In this document: in pieces, positions 11,607-24,389 of the stretch
Layout: every line of letters starts with the position of its first letter
How positions within the stretch are numbered: the stretch's first letter is position 1
From: Manduca sexta
Taxonomy: Eukaryota > Arthropoda > Insecta > Lepidoptera > Sphingidae
Length of the DNA: 64,000 nt
Direction of reading: 5' to 3'
Assembly (NCBI RefSeq): GCF_014839805.1
Contig: NC_051118.1
Span: forward strand, 5,820,391-5,884,390
Translations under genes and position numbers: made by a program
Notes under the pieces: generated by a model
Databases searched by the model: none
What the model saw: the letters and a program-made list of their open reading frames with translations, nothing else
Told to the model about the DNA's origin: nothing

Positions 11607-13229
11607 TCTTTGATAGGGCTATTAAGACTTTTTTTTCTAGAAATATCATCAATTTGTGCATTTTATAAAAACACATAACGTAAACAAAATAATTGTACAA
11701 CAAAAGAAAATAAATAAAGATCTTCGCCATGATAAACACACAACGCCCGTGAATTCAGACGTCCTTTCCCTGTTCATAAAAAAGTTAAAGCATGTTAAGC
11801 ACTTATAACAACACGAAAACGAAATAAACAAAATAATAAGTAATTACGATCTAATCATAAAATTTCAAAGACAAAAGATACTCTAGATATTTCTTAATTA
11901 ACAGAATATTTCTTTACAGATACAAGTATAGATATGATTGTCGATCGATCCAAATCTAATACAGTGAACAATTTTCGAGACAGCTTACGTCGATTTGATC
12001 CAGTCGCCGGCGGGAATTCTTTGCAAAAAGAAATACTCGTGTTGTTCTCAATTAAACTTCCATTATTTATTTTCCTCTGTCAGTATATTTTCTATCAACT
12101 TGTTTATTTGTATTTACCTTTTTATGCGAATGTCTTTTTCTTGTCTCTCTTTTCATGTCTTTGTTTGGTCGTAAATATAATTTATTTGGATTTTATAACT
12201 AATACATTACTTTTGTATCTTTTTAGTAGTTTTTTTTAATTCTACTGGTTTTTAAATGCAGAGAAATTGTATCCAAGAGTTTATTAAGCCTCTCATCGAT
12301 TACTTATTTTCTACTAGGTAAATACAAAGTCTTAATAATTGTGTAAAATATAGTAGAACATGAATATTAAGGATCAGTCACATCAGTGGCACGGCCTTTT
12401 ATTTATCAGCATACGTAAAAAACCAAGATGGCTGCCGTAATTAAACCATTCAACTCAGACTCCCATCATCGTGAAACTAAATCGAAACGATGTTCGCTTC
12501 CAAAGCGATCCGTCCATAATCGCTCGTTTCCATGCGAATCTTCTCGAAACTGGTAGTGTTCTAACCAACTTTGTCCCTATTCTATGGTAATTGCGACAAA
12601 TTGCCGCTATTGTCTCCTGACCGTCTGCCTATTACGCTTTTGAAAAGTTCGATCGTCCCGCCGCTTGTCTTGATTTGAAATTCTAGTTGTTTTTTTGAGT
12701 CTTTTACTCTCGCTGGATCGTTCGTTGATGAATTTGCATATACTTCTTGGAATACAAAATGACTAGTTTGCTTCTCTTTAACGTCGAATTCGTTTTATTT
12801 AACCAATAAAATACTGAACAATCGATTCGCTAAGTTAGCGTAGTTCTTAAATTTTTAATTTTCGTTATCATTGTGAACTTGATTTGTGCGTCCAATATTT
12901 TCCAGCCATCGATTTTCAATATAACTATGGATATCCCATTTACCCTTATCAGGAATCGATGATCCAATCTCGCTGACGATATTTCCGTTTCATCGCTTCG
13001 CTCCAGTTTCCCCCCTCCGTTCCTACCAATGTATAACTGCTGACAAGGACAAACTTTTATTAATGAGTGGATCGTTTGTAAGAGTCTTTGATTTTCGCGT
13101 TTGTGGCGATTATCGAAATGTGCCCAGAGGGACTAGTGAATGTTAAAACCGTTTTAGGTAATATGAGTTTTATATTACTGTATTTTACGTCTAGTTTCCT
13201 TTAATAACATTAATAGAAAAATTGCTTTA
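11607..13229. other. unassigned sequence, upper part low-copy looking
   Basis: A + frame at 11934-12239 (101 codons) is very AT-rich and hydrophobic and reads as chance. The stretch 12420-13110 is less AT-rich, free of the repeat families seen here, and contains a CAAGATGGCTGCC word at 12424. It could be conserved non-coding DNA, but that is only inference. Confidence 0.35.
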
Positions 13230-13569
13230 TTAATAATAATAATAATAATAATATCAGCCCTGTATTATATACTTGCCCACTGCTGAGCACGGGCCTCCTC
13301 TACTACTGAGAGGGATTAGGCCTTAGTCCACCACGCTGGCCTAGTGCGGATTGGTAGACTTCACACACCTTCGAAATTCCTATAGAGAACTTCTCAGATG
13401 TGCAGGTTTCCTCACGATGTTTCCCTTCACCGTTAAAGCGAACGATACATTCACAAAGAATACACACATGATTTTTTTAGAAAAGTCAGAGGTGTGTGCC
13501 CTTGGGATTTGAACCTGCGCACTTTCGTCTTGGCAGTCCGTTCCACACCCAACTAGGCTATCGCCGCTT
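13230..13569 (-). mobile_element. tRNA-derived SINE family C, near full length
   Basis: In + orientation it runs from a (TAA)n tail at 13230 through ATCAGCCCTGTATTATATAC, the CTACTGAGAGGGATTAGGCC block and CACGATGTTTCCCTTCACCG. It ends in the tRNA-like head (GATTTGAACCTGCGC; TAGGCTATCGCCGC). On the minus strand that head carries a B box GGTTCAAATCC and an A-box-like region, the pol III promoter of tRNA-derived SINEs. The flanks GCTTTATTAAT and GCTTTTATTAAT suggest a target duplication. Confidence 0.82.
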
Positions 13570-14319
13570 TTATTAATGTTATTTAATAAATAATACTACA
13601 ATAGTTTTTCTAAAACCCTTATGTATTTTGTATAAAAGCGGCGCACGGTCCATATAACCTAATTTCTGCCGGCTTCTCTTCCGAATATTTTGTAAAATCC
13701 AATTATCATTAGAACGATTTCAAGATCTCACTTATGCATATTATAAGTTATGTCGGGTTTCCTTTCGTAAAATTTCATTCTTCGCCACTGTTGTACAATG
13801 CTTGTGATATCACTACTTTTTAAATATTATTTGCTCTAAAGAAAATTGCTCCTACCCCACGGGGGTTAGCCCCCCAGAATCCTCGCCTGGACGTTAATAA
13901 CATCTCACGATGAATTCTCCAATTAGCTCCGACAATAGCTTCGTACCGTAAATTAACATTCGCGTTTCGGTATTGTTCCGTCGAGTGGTGCAAGTTTTCA
14001 ATTGTCGTGTAGCGCGAATTGTAAAACAGTGGGGAAGTTGAAAAATGTTTCGGCCATTTTGTTTTGCAATTAACGGGCGAGTGTCGAATGGTAATTGTTC
14101 GACATGATTGGTATTAATAATTGATTGTTTGGATGTCATTCTTTGTATGAAATGTTGATCTTTTAACTGTTCTTACAACAGTCCAATGGGGTTGGCGCGA
14201 TACGTTTGAAAGCGTGTTATAAAAACAATTTGGCTTTTTACAGACTGTGGCCCAGGTCTTGGTCGAATCACAGGTTTAATTTAGCAGATTAAGCAGATTG
14301 ATTGCGATCATTATACAAT
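13570..14319. other. unassigned sequence
   Basis: An 81-codon minus-strand frame at 13894-14139 has no recognisable motif. A GC-richer patch lies around 13850-14000. No repeat family recognised. Confidence 0.3.
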
Positions 14320-14430
14320 CATTGTCACCATCATCAGCCCCTTGCAGTCCATTACTGGACATAGGCCTCTCCAAGGTACGCCACAGATCCCAGTCTACTG
14401 CTTTATGCATCCAGTCGCTGTCGGGCCATA
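14320..14430 (-). pseudogene. LINE 3' end relic, reversed
   Basis: CACCATCATCAGCCCCTTGC, CCATTACTGGACATAGGCCT and the CCACAGATCCCAGT..GCATCCAG blocks are the reverse complement of the tail region seen at 11434-11606. No open frame of useful length remains. Confidence 0.55.
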
Positions 14431-14917
14431 TATACGTCATTATAATTTTATTTTATTTTATTTTAGGGACAAAAAACGGTTACATGCTATAAACTTATAA
14501 ACTAATCTTAGACTAAACAAATATACAAACATTTAACCCACACCATTGTCTGCGTATTAATATATAAATAGAATTGAAAATATTTATAAAGCAAACTGAC
14601 TACTCAAGATTATCTGATAATTAATAATATATATCTTATGAATTAAACCAGACTATTTGACATTTATTCTCGTAATTTTGAACATCGTGTTGAAAAAAAA
14701 ACCGCGTCAATTCGGGAACAGCGTTTGCATGCATTTTAAAACATTCCTCCGGTGACGTCTAGAGCGTCGTCGGATTATATTCATTTTTCCCAACGTGCCG
14801 TATCGTTCTTCGTATTTCGCGTAATGCCTGAAAAATATTACAATATCTTTTAATTCTTGAATGTTTTAACGTGAGATAAACGCTGCACGTAGTCACAAAC
14901 ATAGTCATGTTTTATCA
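14431..14917. other. unassigned AT-rich sequence
   Basis: An ATTTT-rich run follows the LINE relic (14445-14465). The remainder shows no coding, repeat or structural signal. Confidence 0.3.
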
Positions 14918-15220
14918 CTTCACTACATAGTATAAAACAAAGTCGCTTTCTCTGTCCCTATGTCCCTTTGTATGCTTAAATCTTTAAAACTACGCAACGG
15001 ATTTTGATGCGGTTTTTTTTAATAGATAGAGTGATTCAAGAGGAAGGTTTATATGTATAATAACATCCATTAAATAGTGGAGAAATACTGTTATTTTGTT
15101 ACGTTATACCCGTGCGAAGCCAGAGCGGGCCGCTATGTTTTTATATACAACGTTCACAGTTTTTCTGTAGTGTATTTAGTATCAGCATTGCACCCGAGCG
15201 AAGTCGGGGCGGGTCGCTAG
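14918..15220 (+). mobile_element. Helitron-like family F, long variant
   Basis: It starts near ATAGTATAAAACAAAGTCGC. It carries the CTACGCAACGGATTTTGATG core and two GCGAAG..GGGC pieces (CCCGTGCGAAGCCAGAGCGG at 15110; CCGAGCGAAGTCGGGGCGGG at 15193). It ends CTAG|T at 15217-15220. The GC-rich near-terminal piece followed by CTAG matches the Helitron 3' end pattern. Confidence 0.6.
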
Positions 15221-15416
15221 TAGTTTATAATTTGTAGATAAATTTGGGCGAAATTTGTAAACTGAGGGGCTGAGTCGATGTCTTAATGATACTTGTTACG
15301 ATTACCCATTAACAGAAGTGACCCAGAACTAATTGTTAAATATTGTACTGCACAGTGCACTGCTTTAATATATTAATAAATCAATCTTTGAGTAAAATTT
15401 CAAGTAGATATAAAAA

Positions 15417-15607
15417 GTCTTACCTATAAACTTGTTTTAGCGTTAAGAGGTGGTTAAGAATTGCTTAAATATAGCTGTCAAAAACATCACCGGTTCCTAA
15501 TTTGACACCTAATTAAGAGGCAAGATGGCGGATTTTGACTCTTTCGGCTGATCGAGTAAATTTGTGTTTTAACTAAGCGTAGCTTGCGAAATTTTTATAA
15601 GTAAGAC
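15417..15607 (+). mobile_element. inverted-repeat MITE family D, copy 2
   Basis: It opens GTCTTACCTATAAACTTG and closes TTTTTATAAGTAAGAC, so the ends are inverted repeats with one mismatch. The body is shared with the copies at 1334, 18627 and 55668. It contains CAAGATGGCGG at 15521. No coding capacity. Confidence 0.8.
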
Positions 15608-17224
15608 AGTAAATGTATTCTTTAATAAATCAATATTAAGCTGTTATTTAAGAATGTGTTCTTAGCTCATTTGGCGCTTCTACATAAACAAAACTCAACT
15701 GTCAAAATCCGTCGCATATTGTGATTTAAAATGTTATTTGAAGTAATGTTAATGTCGGTTTATTCAATCGCAACTCTTAAGGTGCCGACCTTTGTCAGCA
15801 TCTCAGCGAATATCGTATTTTACAGCGGAACTGAGTTGCATTTATTAATATGGCCCTTAAACATTAGATGTTAAGTCTCATAATTCCGTCTCAAAACCGG
15901 ACCATGACATTGGTTGCATTTATATTGTTACCTCCAAACGCCTCCTGTTGATAACACTTATTCGTACTTCTATAGTAGTATATAAACAAACTAGCTAATA
16001 AACATCATAATTGTCCTATGTATATAATGAGACTCCCGAAGCAGAGCAGGACATAGCCTTGCGCAGTATTATTAAATAACAATTTACACGATCAAAAACC
16101 AATAACTGTAATTTATTGGTTCAATTTATTTCGAACACAATGAAAAACGTAATGTTATCACTTATCAGTTATCACCACATGCCGTCTATTGTGGTTAAAC
16201 AAGGGTATAGTTGAAAAGGTTGAACACGAGTGCATTCAAGTTGCCTTGCTGATTATCTTAAGACTATAAATAGAATATTTGCTATGTTTGATTCTGTACA
16301 TTTTTATGTAACAGCAAATAGCACGAAATGAAGTCCTGTTAAAATTGCTTTAAAATTGAAAAAGAAATGAGGCAGTAATTTATGTTTCAAATATTGCGAC
16401 GTTTTGGGGCAGGCGCGTGTTGGTGATATCGCTCCATCACATTCTTTCGCTCATGTTGTAATACTTCATGACGTCACTTGTGCGTCTTGCGTCTCTTTTT
16501 TTATTTCTTGAATCTTAGCCCTTTTACCGAAATTCAAAAACTTATAACTTGTTGATTTTTACCGAATTATAATCAATCTTTCTGTGTTAGAATTTATATG
16601 AGGTAAACATTTGATAAACGTAACGAACACAAATGAGACAAATACCCATATATTATACTGGAATTACATATAATTACTCGGCATAATTATATTGGTTTAA
16701 AATATTTCAATAAATTATAATTCATTCTCTGATGGCGAGCTTCAAGACCCAAGCCACCGATGTTTAGGATTTCAAAGTGAAGAATTTATTCATGTCCTTA
16801 AATATTTTTTTACGATTCCTTCCTTCTCATACTAACTCATTTTTAACATTCTGTCTATTTTCTCCTAGCTTATTTCACTTCTTTATCGCTTTCACTCATC
16901 TTCGGCCCATGTCAGTTCATCTTACGTTCCTTTCCACTCATCTGGCATAAACCATAGCATAATAACATATTGCATTCCGATCCTACATGGATAACTATTA
17001 TGAATGCTAATAATATGTATTATTGAGTTTAATTATTAGCAATATTTACCTGTATGCAATACATACTGTGATTGATAAAGCGAGTATACAGGAAGTGGAC
17101 ATAGAATATTCTGTTGAATAAGGCAGGAAATGTCAACATTGTTTATTTGTCGTGCTAAGAAAGAAAGATTGTATGTTTTCCAATTATAGCGTTTATGTGT
17201 AACATCCCTTTATTTACCTCTAAA
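15608..17224. other. unassigned, with a weak repeat match
   Basis: About 50 bp near 15668-15715 (AAACAAAACTCAACTGTCAA) resembles 32800-32860 (AAATAAAACTCGGCTGTCAA), suggesting one more diverged dispersed element. Nothing else is recognised. Confidence 0.35.
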
Positions 17225-17457
17225 ACACATATCACGCCGTTGTCGGAAGAGGTAGGCAGAGGTGCAACTAGGACACTCAATTTCGCGAAGTTCCGTCCCA
17301 TGGTATGGTACGGGTCGATCTACAGCCATATCGGATACAAATTCCAATTTTCAGGCCGATACTGAAACACACACAAAATCATTTTGACCGTTCTAGGATT
17401 TGAACCCAGGACCTCAGACAGCCATATCTCGCTCGCAATACAACTACGCCACCAAGG
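17225..17457 (-). mobile_element. SINE family A, diverged full-length copy
   Basis: The minus-strand head is CTTGGTGGCGTAGTTGTATT, the B box region is TGGGTTCAAATCC, and the 3' block with GAGGTAGGCAGAGGTGCAAC (in + orientation) is present. Many substitutions mark it as an old copy. Confidence 0.75.
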
Positions 17458-17804
17458 AAGGTACTGATACTCATTCACCCCCTAACAATCAAAGCACATC
17501 AATGGTGTAAATTATATAGGAGCAACATGAACGTGCGTGGAATAGTGTAGTCGACCGTCGCGACGTCTAGCCTACCGACCCACGAGATTGTTAACGACTG
17601 TATTAAAGTAATACGTGGGAAAGTGTTACACTGGGTGTTGCATGCGGCTGAGACCTGTACTCCTAACACGAATTTATGCAGTATAGAATAGTATTTGTAT
17701 CGAGCAAGTTTACGTGAATGAATACCTCCGAATTTCGGCCACGCCGCCCAACAGCAACGGACAACAGTTAGGTACATACAATACACAGGTGCACTCTGTT
17801 CCTT
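17458..17804. other. unassigned sequence between two SINEs
   Basis: A 104-codon minus-strand frame (17499-17813) covers it. Its codon use is unremarkable and no motif is seen; it ends inside the neighbouring SINE, so I do not accept it as a gene. Confidence 0.3.
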
Positions 17805-18030
17805 CACTCTCATAGTCTGGTGAGACGGAAATCCGATATGGTCTGAGAGAGATCAGGCGCAGGACCAACGGCTTTATGTTTTTTCCGAAGCGCACCGAGC
17901 TGCGATCGAGTAATATTTTAAGGTGGAAAACCCAATTTTTTTTTTGTGTCGACCCGGGTATCGAACTCACGACCTCACTGCGGTAGTCGTACTCATATCG
18001 CGTATGCATTACCATTTCGCCACCTAGGCC
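17805..18030 (-). mobile_element. tRNA-derived SINE family K
   Basis: On the minus strand the head reads CCTAGGTGGCGAAATGGTAA (A-box-like) and, about 45 bp on, GTGAGTTCGATACCCGGGTC (B-box-like). The body follows with TTGGTCCTGCGCCTGATCTC. The same body occurs in + orientation at 45860-46003. The spacing of the two boxes fits a tRNA-derived pol III promoter. Confidence 0.75.
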
Positions 18031-18626
18031 GTCCAGTTAACGTATTTAGTATTCATTAAACGATACCGTACGTCAAAAAAGAGATACGAGCTGCCGTTTT
18101 CCATATATTTTGACACATGCTTGTCAATGGATACACGATTTATTATTCGAAATTTATGCGCAATCACGCTGTCGTATTTTAGTTCCATATGCCCTCGCTG
18201 TTAAAATTTCTATACAACAATTTACTTGAATGAAATTATTAACCATACTATAACGAGTAAATTCGTGCTAGGGATACCAATACAAAAGTACGAATATCTT
18301 TTTTATTTTTTGCGTATTGTAGTGGTTTTTGGAGTCAGATGTTTTTTATTAATAATGTTTTATTTTTTCCTTTTTTGTTAGTTATAATTTCAATTTTACT
18401 ACAAAATTAATTGGCTATATAAGTTAGCTCGTTAGAAACGCATTAATCATTAATTTATCTCCGTTCCGTCTCGAGACATTAACGTTATTTTTGGTGTTTG
18501 TGAAAACGGAAATTCTATTCGGGTAAGCTTTTGTTTTCCTTTCGCGTCTGTTTTCACGGAGTAAAGTTTTAACGTGCTCTTTTGTTTTTCTAAATATATT
18601 TTTATATTTTCTATGGCTAACATACA
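18031..18626. other. unassigned AT-rich sequence
   Basis: Long T runs occur around 18298-18380. A 67-codon minus frame at 18424-18627 abuts the next MITE and has no motif. Confidence 0.3.
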
Positions 18627-18818
18627 CAGTCTTACTTATAAACTTGTTTTAACGTTAAGAGGTGGTTAAGAATTGCTTAAATAGCTGTCAAAAACATGAC
18701 CGGTTTTCTTGTTTAAACTTTATTAAGAGGCAAGATGGTGGGTTTTGACTTACAGCTGATCGAGTAAATTTGTGTTTTAACTAAGCATAGCTTTGCGAAT
18801 TTTTTATAAGTAAGACTG
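18627..18818 (+). mobile_element. inverted-repeat MITE family D, intact ends
   Basis: The ends are CAGTCTTACTTATAAA and TTTATAAGTAAGACTG, a perfect 16-bp terminal inverted repeat enclosing 192 bp in all. The body contains CAGCTGATCGAGTAAATTTG and GCATAGCTTTGCG. The CAAGATGG word reads CAAGATGGTGG here. The flanks ACA and ATA do not form a target duplication, so a superfamily is not assigned from this copy alone. Confidence 0.85.
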
Positions 18819-18879
18819 ATAATGGGTAGGAGATAAGCGTAGTTCAGTGCTATGAAATTTTATGGTGGGTTATGCAACA

Positions 18880-18932
18880 TTCTACTTACCGTCAAGTGCA
18901 GTGGGGCTATTTTGCCGTGACGTATAAAAATG
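18880..18932 (+). repeat. family B repeat, right-end fragment
   Basis: CTACTTACCGTCAAGTGCAG followed by GTGGGGCTATTTTGCCGTGA and CGTATAAAAA matches the terminal part of family B. Confidence 0.5.
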
Positions 18933-19709
18933 CAACTATTTACAGGCAAGTGACGTTTACAATGAGGCTAGTGTTTTTCGATTGCCCTAATCTAATTTCA
19001 ATAAAACCTAAATTGCCATATCTTTATTCTAACAATATAACTTCGTTTAACATGAAATTAATTATTGAAATTTAAATTGTTTTGATGATCGTAATGACGA
19101 TAAACAAAATTATAATTTCAGACACATGTCTGCTTAGATCGCTGATTAAAGAATATTTAGATCATCACGTATATTATACAGTTGGATACAAATATGATAT
19201 CTTTAAACACGTTTTAGTTTCTACACCTGCCTACGTATTAAATTTGATTTCGCGCTATCTTAATAAAAAGCAGTTGCTTCATGTGCTAACAGGTGTAATA
19301 ATTATGATAAACAGCCTATGGCTTAGATGCACATGTTTTTGTATTTAATATAAATTTATATATTTCAAAACCAGATGGGTTTTCTAATAATTTTTTATTG
19401 AATGACAGCTTATTTGATCCCAATATACAAGACTCTCGGCACACATTTAGATTAATGCTATAAGAATATATTATACCTATTTAAATTTTTCTAAATTAAA
19501 TATGTCGCAGTGTAAATTTTCAATATACTTGCTCAGGATTATTAACATAATTTATAGTAAATTAAATAATATATATGGTAAATAATGTAGGTGTCTCAGT
19601 TACTTCAACTACTTATATTAATTCTTATATTAATTAAACTTGTGAGACTGTTCATTGATCTCTAAATATAAATAAATACTAAATACAATACAGTGATATT
19701 CTGTACTAT
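18933..19709. other. unassigned AT-rich sequence
   Basis: The + frame at 19082-19348 (88 codons) is AT-rich with no recognised domain. No repeats seen. Confidence 0.3.
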
Positions 19710-19953
19710 GTAGTGCTTGCTTTTTGCCCGTGGAAACGATTTCTCTCGGGACAAAAACAAAGCCCCTTTACTGTCTGTCTGTATGTTATCGATTTTTTCA
19801 AAATCTACTGAACGAATTTTTATGAAATTTGATATAGGTATAGTATAAGACCCTGGGAAGGTTATACGCTACGTTTTATCCCGGGAAAATATGTAGCGGG
19901 ACTTTTATCCCGGTAAACTCTTTCACGCGGGCGAAACTGCGAACTAAAGCTAG
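19710..19953 (+). mobile_element. Helitron-like family F copy
   Basis: It has the CTACTGAACGAATTTTTATG core, GACCCTGGGAAGG, two TATCCCGG boxes and the near-terminal CACGCGGGCGAAACTGCGA hairpin region. It ends CTAG at 19950-19953 followed by T. The left end is not definable. Confidence 0.65.
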
Positions 19954-20285
19954 TAACATATTGGTAAAACATCACCAACCGTCGCAGCTGTCAATATCAC
20001 CTGACGGAAAGGGCTTCCAAATTCCTTCCGATCCCGTTAGACCCTTACCGGGTGGACAGTGTCGCTTACTAATTGCGCCGAATGCGGGTTCGTCGACCCC
20101 GGCCATTGTTTGTATGTTGATTGAAGATAATCGCTCAATTAGCTTGCCGTTGCGTACTGCTTGTTTATGAATGGTTCGTGTTTGGTTTAAACGGTGGAGC
20201 TTTGTGATTTACATTCGGAGGATTAATTCTATTATAGATACGTGTATATTTGTTTTTATTAGATAATATATATTATATAGCTATA
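19954..20285. other. unassigned, GC-richer patch
   Basis: A 69-codon frame (19961-20170) starts 8 bp after the Helitron end, with GC-richer bases 20025-20110. It has no motif and no splice context. It may be low-copy non-coding sequence. Confidence 0.3.
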
Positions 20286-20835
20286 GTATTATGTAAAGCT
20301 GAAGAGTTTGTTTGTTTGAACGCGTTATTCTCAGAAAGTACTGGTTCGAATTGAAAAAATCTATTAGTGTCGGATAGTATATTGTCTATCTACACTATTA
20401 TATAAAGCTAAAGAGTTTGTTTGAATCCACTAATCTCAAGAAGTACTGGTTCGATTTGAAAAGATCTTTTAGCGTCGGATAGTCCATTTATCGAGGAAGG
20501 CTGTAGGCTATATATGACTGATAGGACTGGAGCATCAATGAAAAATGTTGCAAAATTGAGAAAAATTTGTTCCTTTTGAAAGTTTCCGTTGCGTGCGCGT
20601 GTAAATGGTTAAAGTTACGCAATAAACATGTATGAATAAATTGTACCTCTTAAAAGTTCTAAAAAAATAAGTTATATAACAAAGTTGCATCTGTCTGCCT
20701 GTGGGAACGCGATAAACTCCAAATCTACCCAACGGATTTCGATGAAATATGGTATGGAAATATTGTGAGATCCTGGCATGGACATAGGTTACTTTCTATT
20801 CCGGAAAAATACATAGCGGGTCTCTAGTCCGAGAA
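20286..20835 (+). repeat. cluster of Helitron-like family F fragments
   Basis: Two adjacent pieces (20290-20385 and 20393-20500) share TAAAGCT.AAGAGTTTGTTTG, AGTACTGGTTCGA.TTGAAAA and AGTGTCGGATAG-like words and form a tandem pair. A third piece at 20680-20835 carries CAACGGATTTCGATGAAATA and GGAAAAATACATAGCGGGTC. None has a CTAG end. Confidence 0.55.
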
Positions 20836-21446
20836 ATTATATTTTAGAAATGCCTTCTTGAAGTATTAATCCTTGTATTTTATTTTGTGTTATCATAAAA
20901 TTTATCAATTTTTGCTTTGTGTAATGATGAAGAAAAACATTATGTGGAAACTACATTTAAATTCTGTGTTTTTTTTACAAACCATATTTTTAGTTTACAA
21001 TAAAAAATCAATCATTCAAACAGTATCTTAGCTTCCAAGTAATAAGCTTTATATGTCATAAATAATGTATTCAAATCATTTATAAATAATCATTCAAGAC
21101 TTGTTGAAAGTGTTTTCAACCACTCATCTCTATTAAAAGCACTCAGTCTTTAAATAGGGGAAAGTCGTTGTCTCCCGGCGTTAGATTGAAAACAATGCAA
21201 ACGTAACATTTTATTTGTTCACCACTAATGTGTTTAAAGCAGTGAGTACACTCACTGGAAAACGACGGTAAATATAAACTATGCAGGAAAATGTTATAGT
21301 TTGACTAACTGTTGATTTTGCAACATGGAACAACAAAGTCTTGTTAAATAATTTTGCTTCAATGCAATTTTTTTTTAATTATTACGCCGTATTAAATTGT
21401 CTCAAGCCACGAATCGAACGATAAGTTGATATAATTTTATATTTGA
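20836..21446. other. unassigned AT-rich sequence
   Basis: No shared repeat words or coding signal seen. It separates two Helitron-like copies of opposite orientation. Confidence 0.3.
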
Positions 21447-21664
21447 CTAACCTGTGCTCGCGGCTTCGCCCGCGTGTAGGAGTTTTCCGAGATACAAGTC
21501 CTGCTATATATTTTCCCGGAAAAAAAAGTAGCGTATTACCTTCCCAGGGTCTTAAACTATCTTCATGCCAAATTTCATAAAAATCCGTTCTGTAGATTTT
21601 GTGAAAATCGATCACATACAGACAGACAGAAAAGGGGAATTTGTTTTATAATATTAAGTATAGA
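21447..21664 (-). mobile_element. Helitron-like family F with near-intact ends
   Basis: On the minus strand it begins TCTATACTTAATATTATAAA after an A. It carries the CAGAACGGATTTTTATGAAA core, and a hairpin (CGCGG-GCGAAG-CCGCG) lies close to the 3' end. It ends TTAG before a T. A|TC...CTAG|T with a 3' hairpin is the Helitron signature; here the final C is T. At 218 bp it is non-autonomous. Confidence 0.7.
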
Positions 21665-24389
21665 TCGATTATGAATTATTTTAATAATTTCACATGTTAT
21701 ATCTAATCAGATTAGCTAAAAGCTCCGGTCAAAAGCAATGTTTCCTTGGTTATAAGGATTACAAGAGTGCTCCACTTCCGTTTTCTAACTGTTTGGAACT
21801 TTGACAGCACTTTGACTCAAAAACCGATGTCGAGTGGTGACAAGAGTGTACGTAAGGCAAGTGTTCCTTTTGTTGAGAAAACAAAGGAGGTACATTGTAC
21901 TACGACCTTGTATATTTTGTTTGTCGTCAGCAGCTTGTATAATTCGTTATATTATTTAATCTGTCTTGCCTCTTAACAGACGTAACAAATATCATCTAAG
22001 CTGCTTTTCATTATGATGATTATTAATAACATGCTGGCACATGCCCAACAGTATACATAGATTGGAGGTATTTAACAAAATAGAGAGTGCATGTAAACTA
22101 ACTAAAATCACAAGTTAAACATTTTCAATAAAAATATATAGATAAGTAACATAAGGTTCACGTTTCCAGACGCGTGAAAATTGTTTTCCACAATAAAGTC
22201 CCGCAATCCTCTTTGACTTTTATTTCCCGAGCGTTTTACCATAAACTTTTTGTATGCAAATCATTCGTTGGTCTGTTGTTAAACGAAAGCGCGTCCGGGC
22301 ACAGCTTCATAGTTTACTAGCGAGCAATAAAGTTAGTCTCAACTAAACAGATTCAGCACTTACCAAGCAATACAGTAGAGCAAGTTAATGTACGATAAAA
22401 ATCCCATTTTTTTTTTTATTCCTAATAGCCAAATACAACTTCGCTCTTTCGCAAATAGCCAATATAATAATACTTCGCTCTTACCCGAGTGCGCACTAAG
22501 CTTTACAACATCTTCGCAGATATCTCCGTCTCGCTCTTACACAGCAATTAAACAGACGCAATAATTTAGCACTAAAAGCTTGGGAACTTAAATGGGCGAT
22601 ATAAAAGCTGTGCCGTAAGTTCCGAATGCGTTCCCCGGCGATTTTGCGCATTTTACAACGTCTCTGCACCTTTCATTACGTGTGGTGTTAATGAAGACTT
22701 AAGGTTTAATTCCTTTTGTCTAAGAATGGGAATGCCTTGAGAATAAAAACATAAATAATGAGGAAAACAATAATGTGATGTCGTTTAACCAAACCAAAAG
22801 CCAAGGAGATTGTGTTTTGTTTGGTTCACTGTTATGTTTATTAGTAATCATTAAGATAATTTTATAAAAAAAGGTGTTAATAAAATTTTTATTTACAAAA
22901 ATTTTCGCCGGGAAACGCTTCGAATTATAATAGAATCAGAAAATTTTATTCCATTATTCTTTACTGTTTTTATCGTAATAATTGTGAGTAAAATTTGACA
23001 TTCTTAGTTTAGTGTTACAAATACCCTCACAATTTTTATTCTAACAACATATTATTATAATGAATACATTGTGGATCCTATTAGTATTGAATCATTATTT
23101 AGTTAATTGACTAATTCTATCATCAAACACACTGTTTGATGTATCTTGGTTAGATGATTAATATCTCTCCTAATTACGTCACGGTATTAACATCTTAATT
23201 GTATACAGTTCGTTAATGACGTCACTTCATCTATTGACTTGAACTATTGTTCCATTACAATTACCCCATATTATGCCTTGAAGCTACTAAGAAAGTAGGT
23301 TTCTTGATTTGAAGGCAGCAATGCGGTCAAGTTTTGAAATGGTTTGCTTTGCTCGAAGTTAAAATTAATGTTTATTTTTTTAATAACCATATTTGGGTAT
23401 ATTTTGAGCAAATTGTTTTCACATTTCGGAAGTACTCATATCTGTATATTTCATTTTGCCGAAAAATGTAAACGTGGTTTTAAATGTTTTGTTTTTAATA
23501 TATGCGATATGATGAATTAAGATTCAATTAAATCATTCTAGATTCCAATACAGGCTTTGTCAAAATCGAGAGCTCTCTCCAAAGTTAATATTTTCTATAT
23601 GCATTTTTTTTTCTATGTATTATTATTTGCAAACTGTATATTTATTCTTCAAGCAATGTGACACGCATGCGCCTTCTATTGAATTTGTTATGACGGTTAT
23701 TGTCTTATTTAGGGCGTCTGCGCATGGAGAAACAATATGATATAACCGCCATCACAATTGAAGGTCGTTAGTGGTGACAATTCAAGCACTCATTTAACTG
23801 TCATTAGGCCCTACGCATATGAGCAAGTCGACGCGAGAGTTCACGTTTCAATGGGGCATGTATTACGGTTAAATTGAGTATTACAATCATATCGACATGC
23901 GAAGGAAATGCTGGTGTCTTTACTGTTTAGTTGGGAATACTGTGAGATCCCTAATCGTTGATGTCTCATTTTCAGTGGCCGTCTTGAGTCAAGGCTCGTA
24001 ATTTCTTAGTGGGTTGCCCTCAGCATGGTCACTTAATTTTCAAGGGTTGCGAGCGCTTGAAGAGGTCATTCAAAAATTCGGTCTCTTTGTATGAGGTTTC
24101 TCTTGTTGACATAACAAACGTAAGTAAGTTAGAAAAAATGCGATCATAGAAGGCTTTGGAATAGTCAAATAAATTATAAGAATGACGGAAAAATATTGCA
24201 ACTTACAAACAGTAGCAACACCCAAAAATTTGAAAATTATACCACTACTTGGCAGTTTACCATACTCGTTGCTATACTAGATATATTAAATTAATTATGG
24301 TATTCTTCAAACCGGAACACATTCTAAGCGACAGACTTATAGCTAGGATATATTCCCATTCATTTGTTTTGTATTAGCGTAAACGTAGA
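21665..24389. other. largely unique sequence
   Basis: It contains a 9-bp-stem hairpin at 23121-23141 (CATCAAACA-CAC-TGTTTGATG). GC-richer single-copy-looking patches lie around 22480-22700 and 23640-23860. A 76-codon frame at 21746-21976 has no motif. No known repeat family is seen here. Confidence 0.35.
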
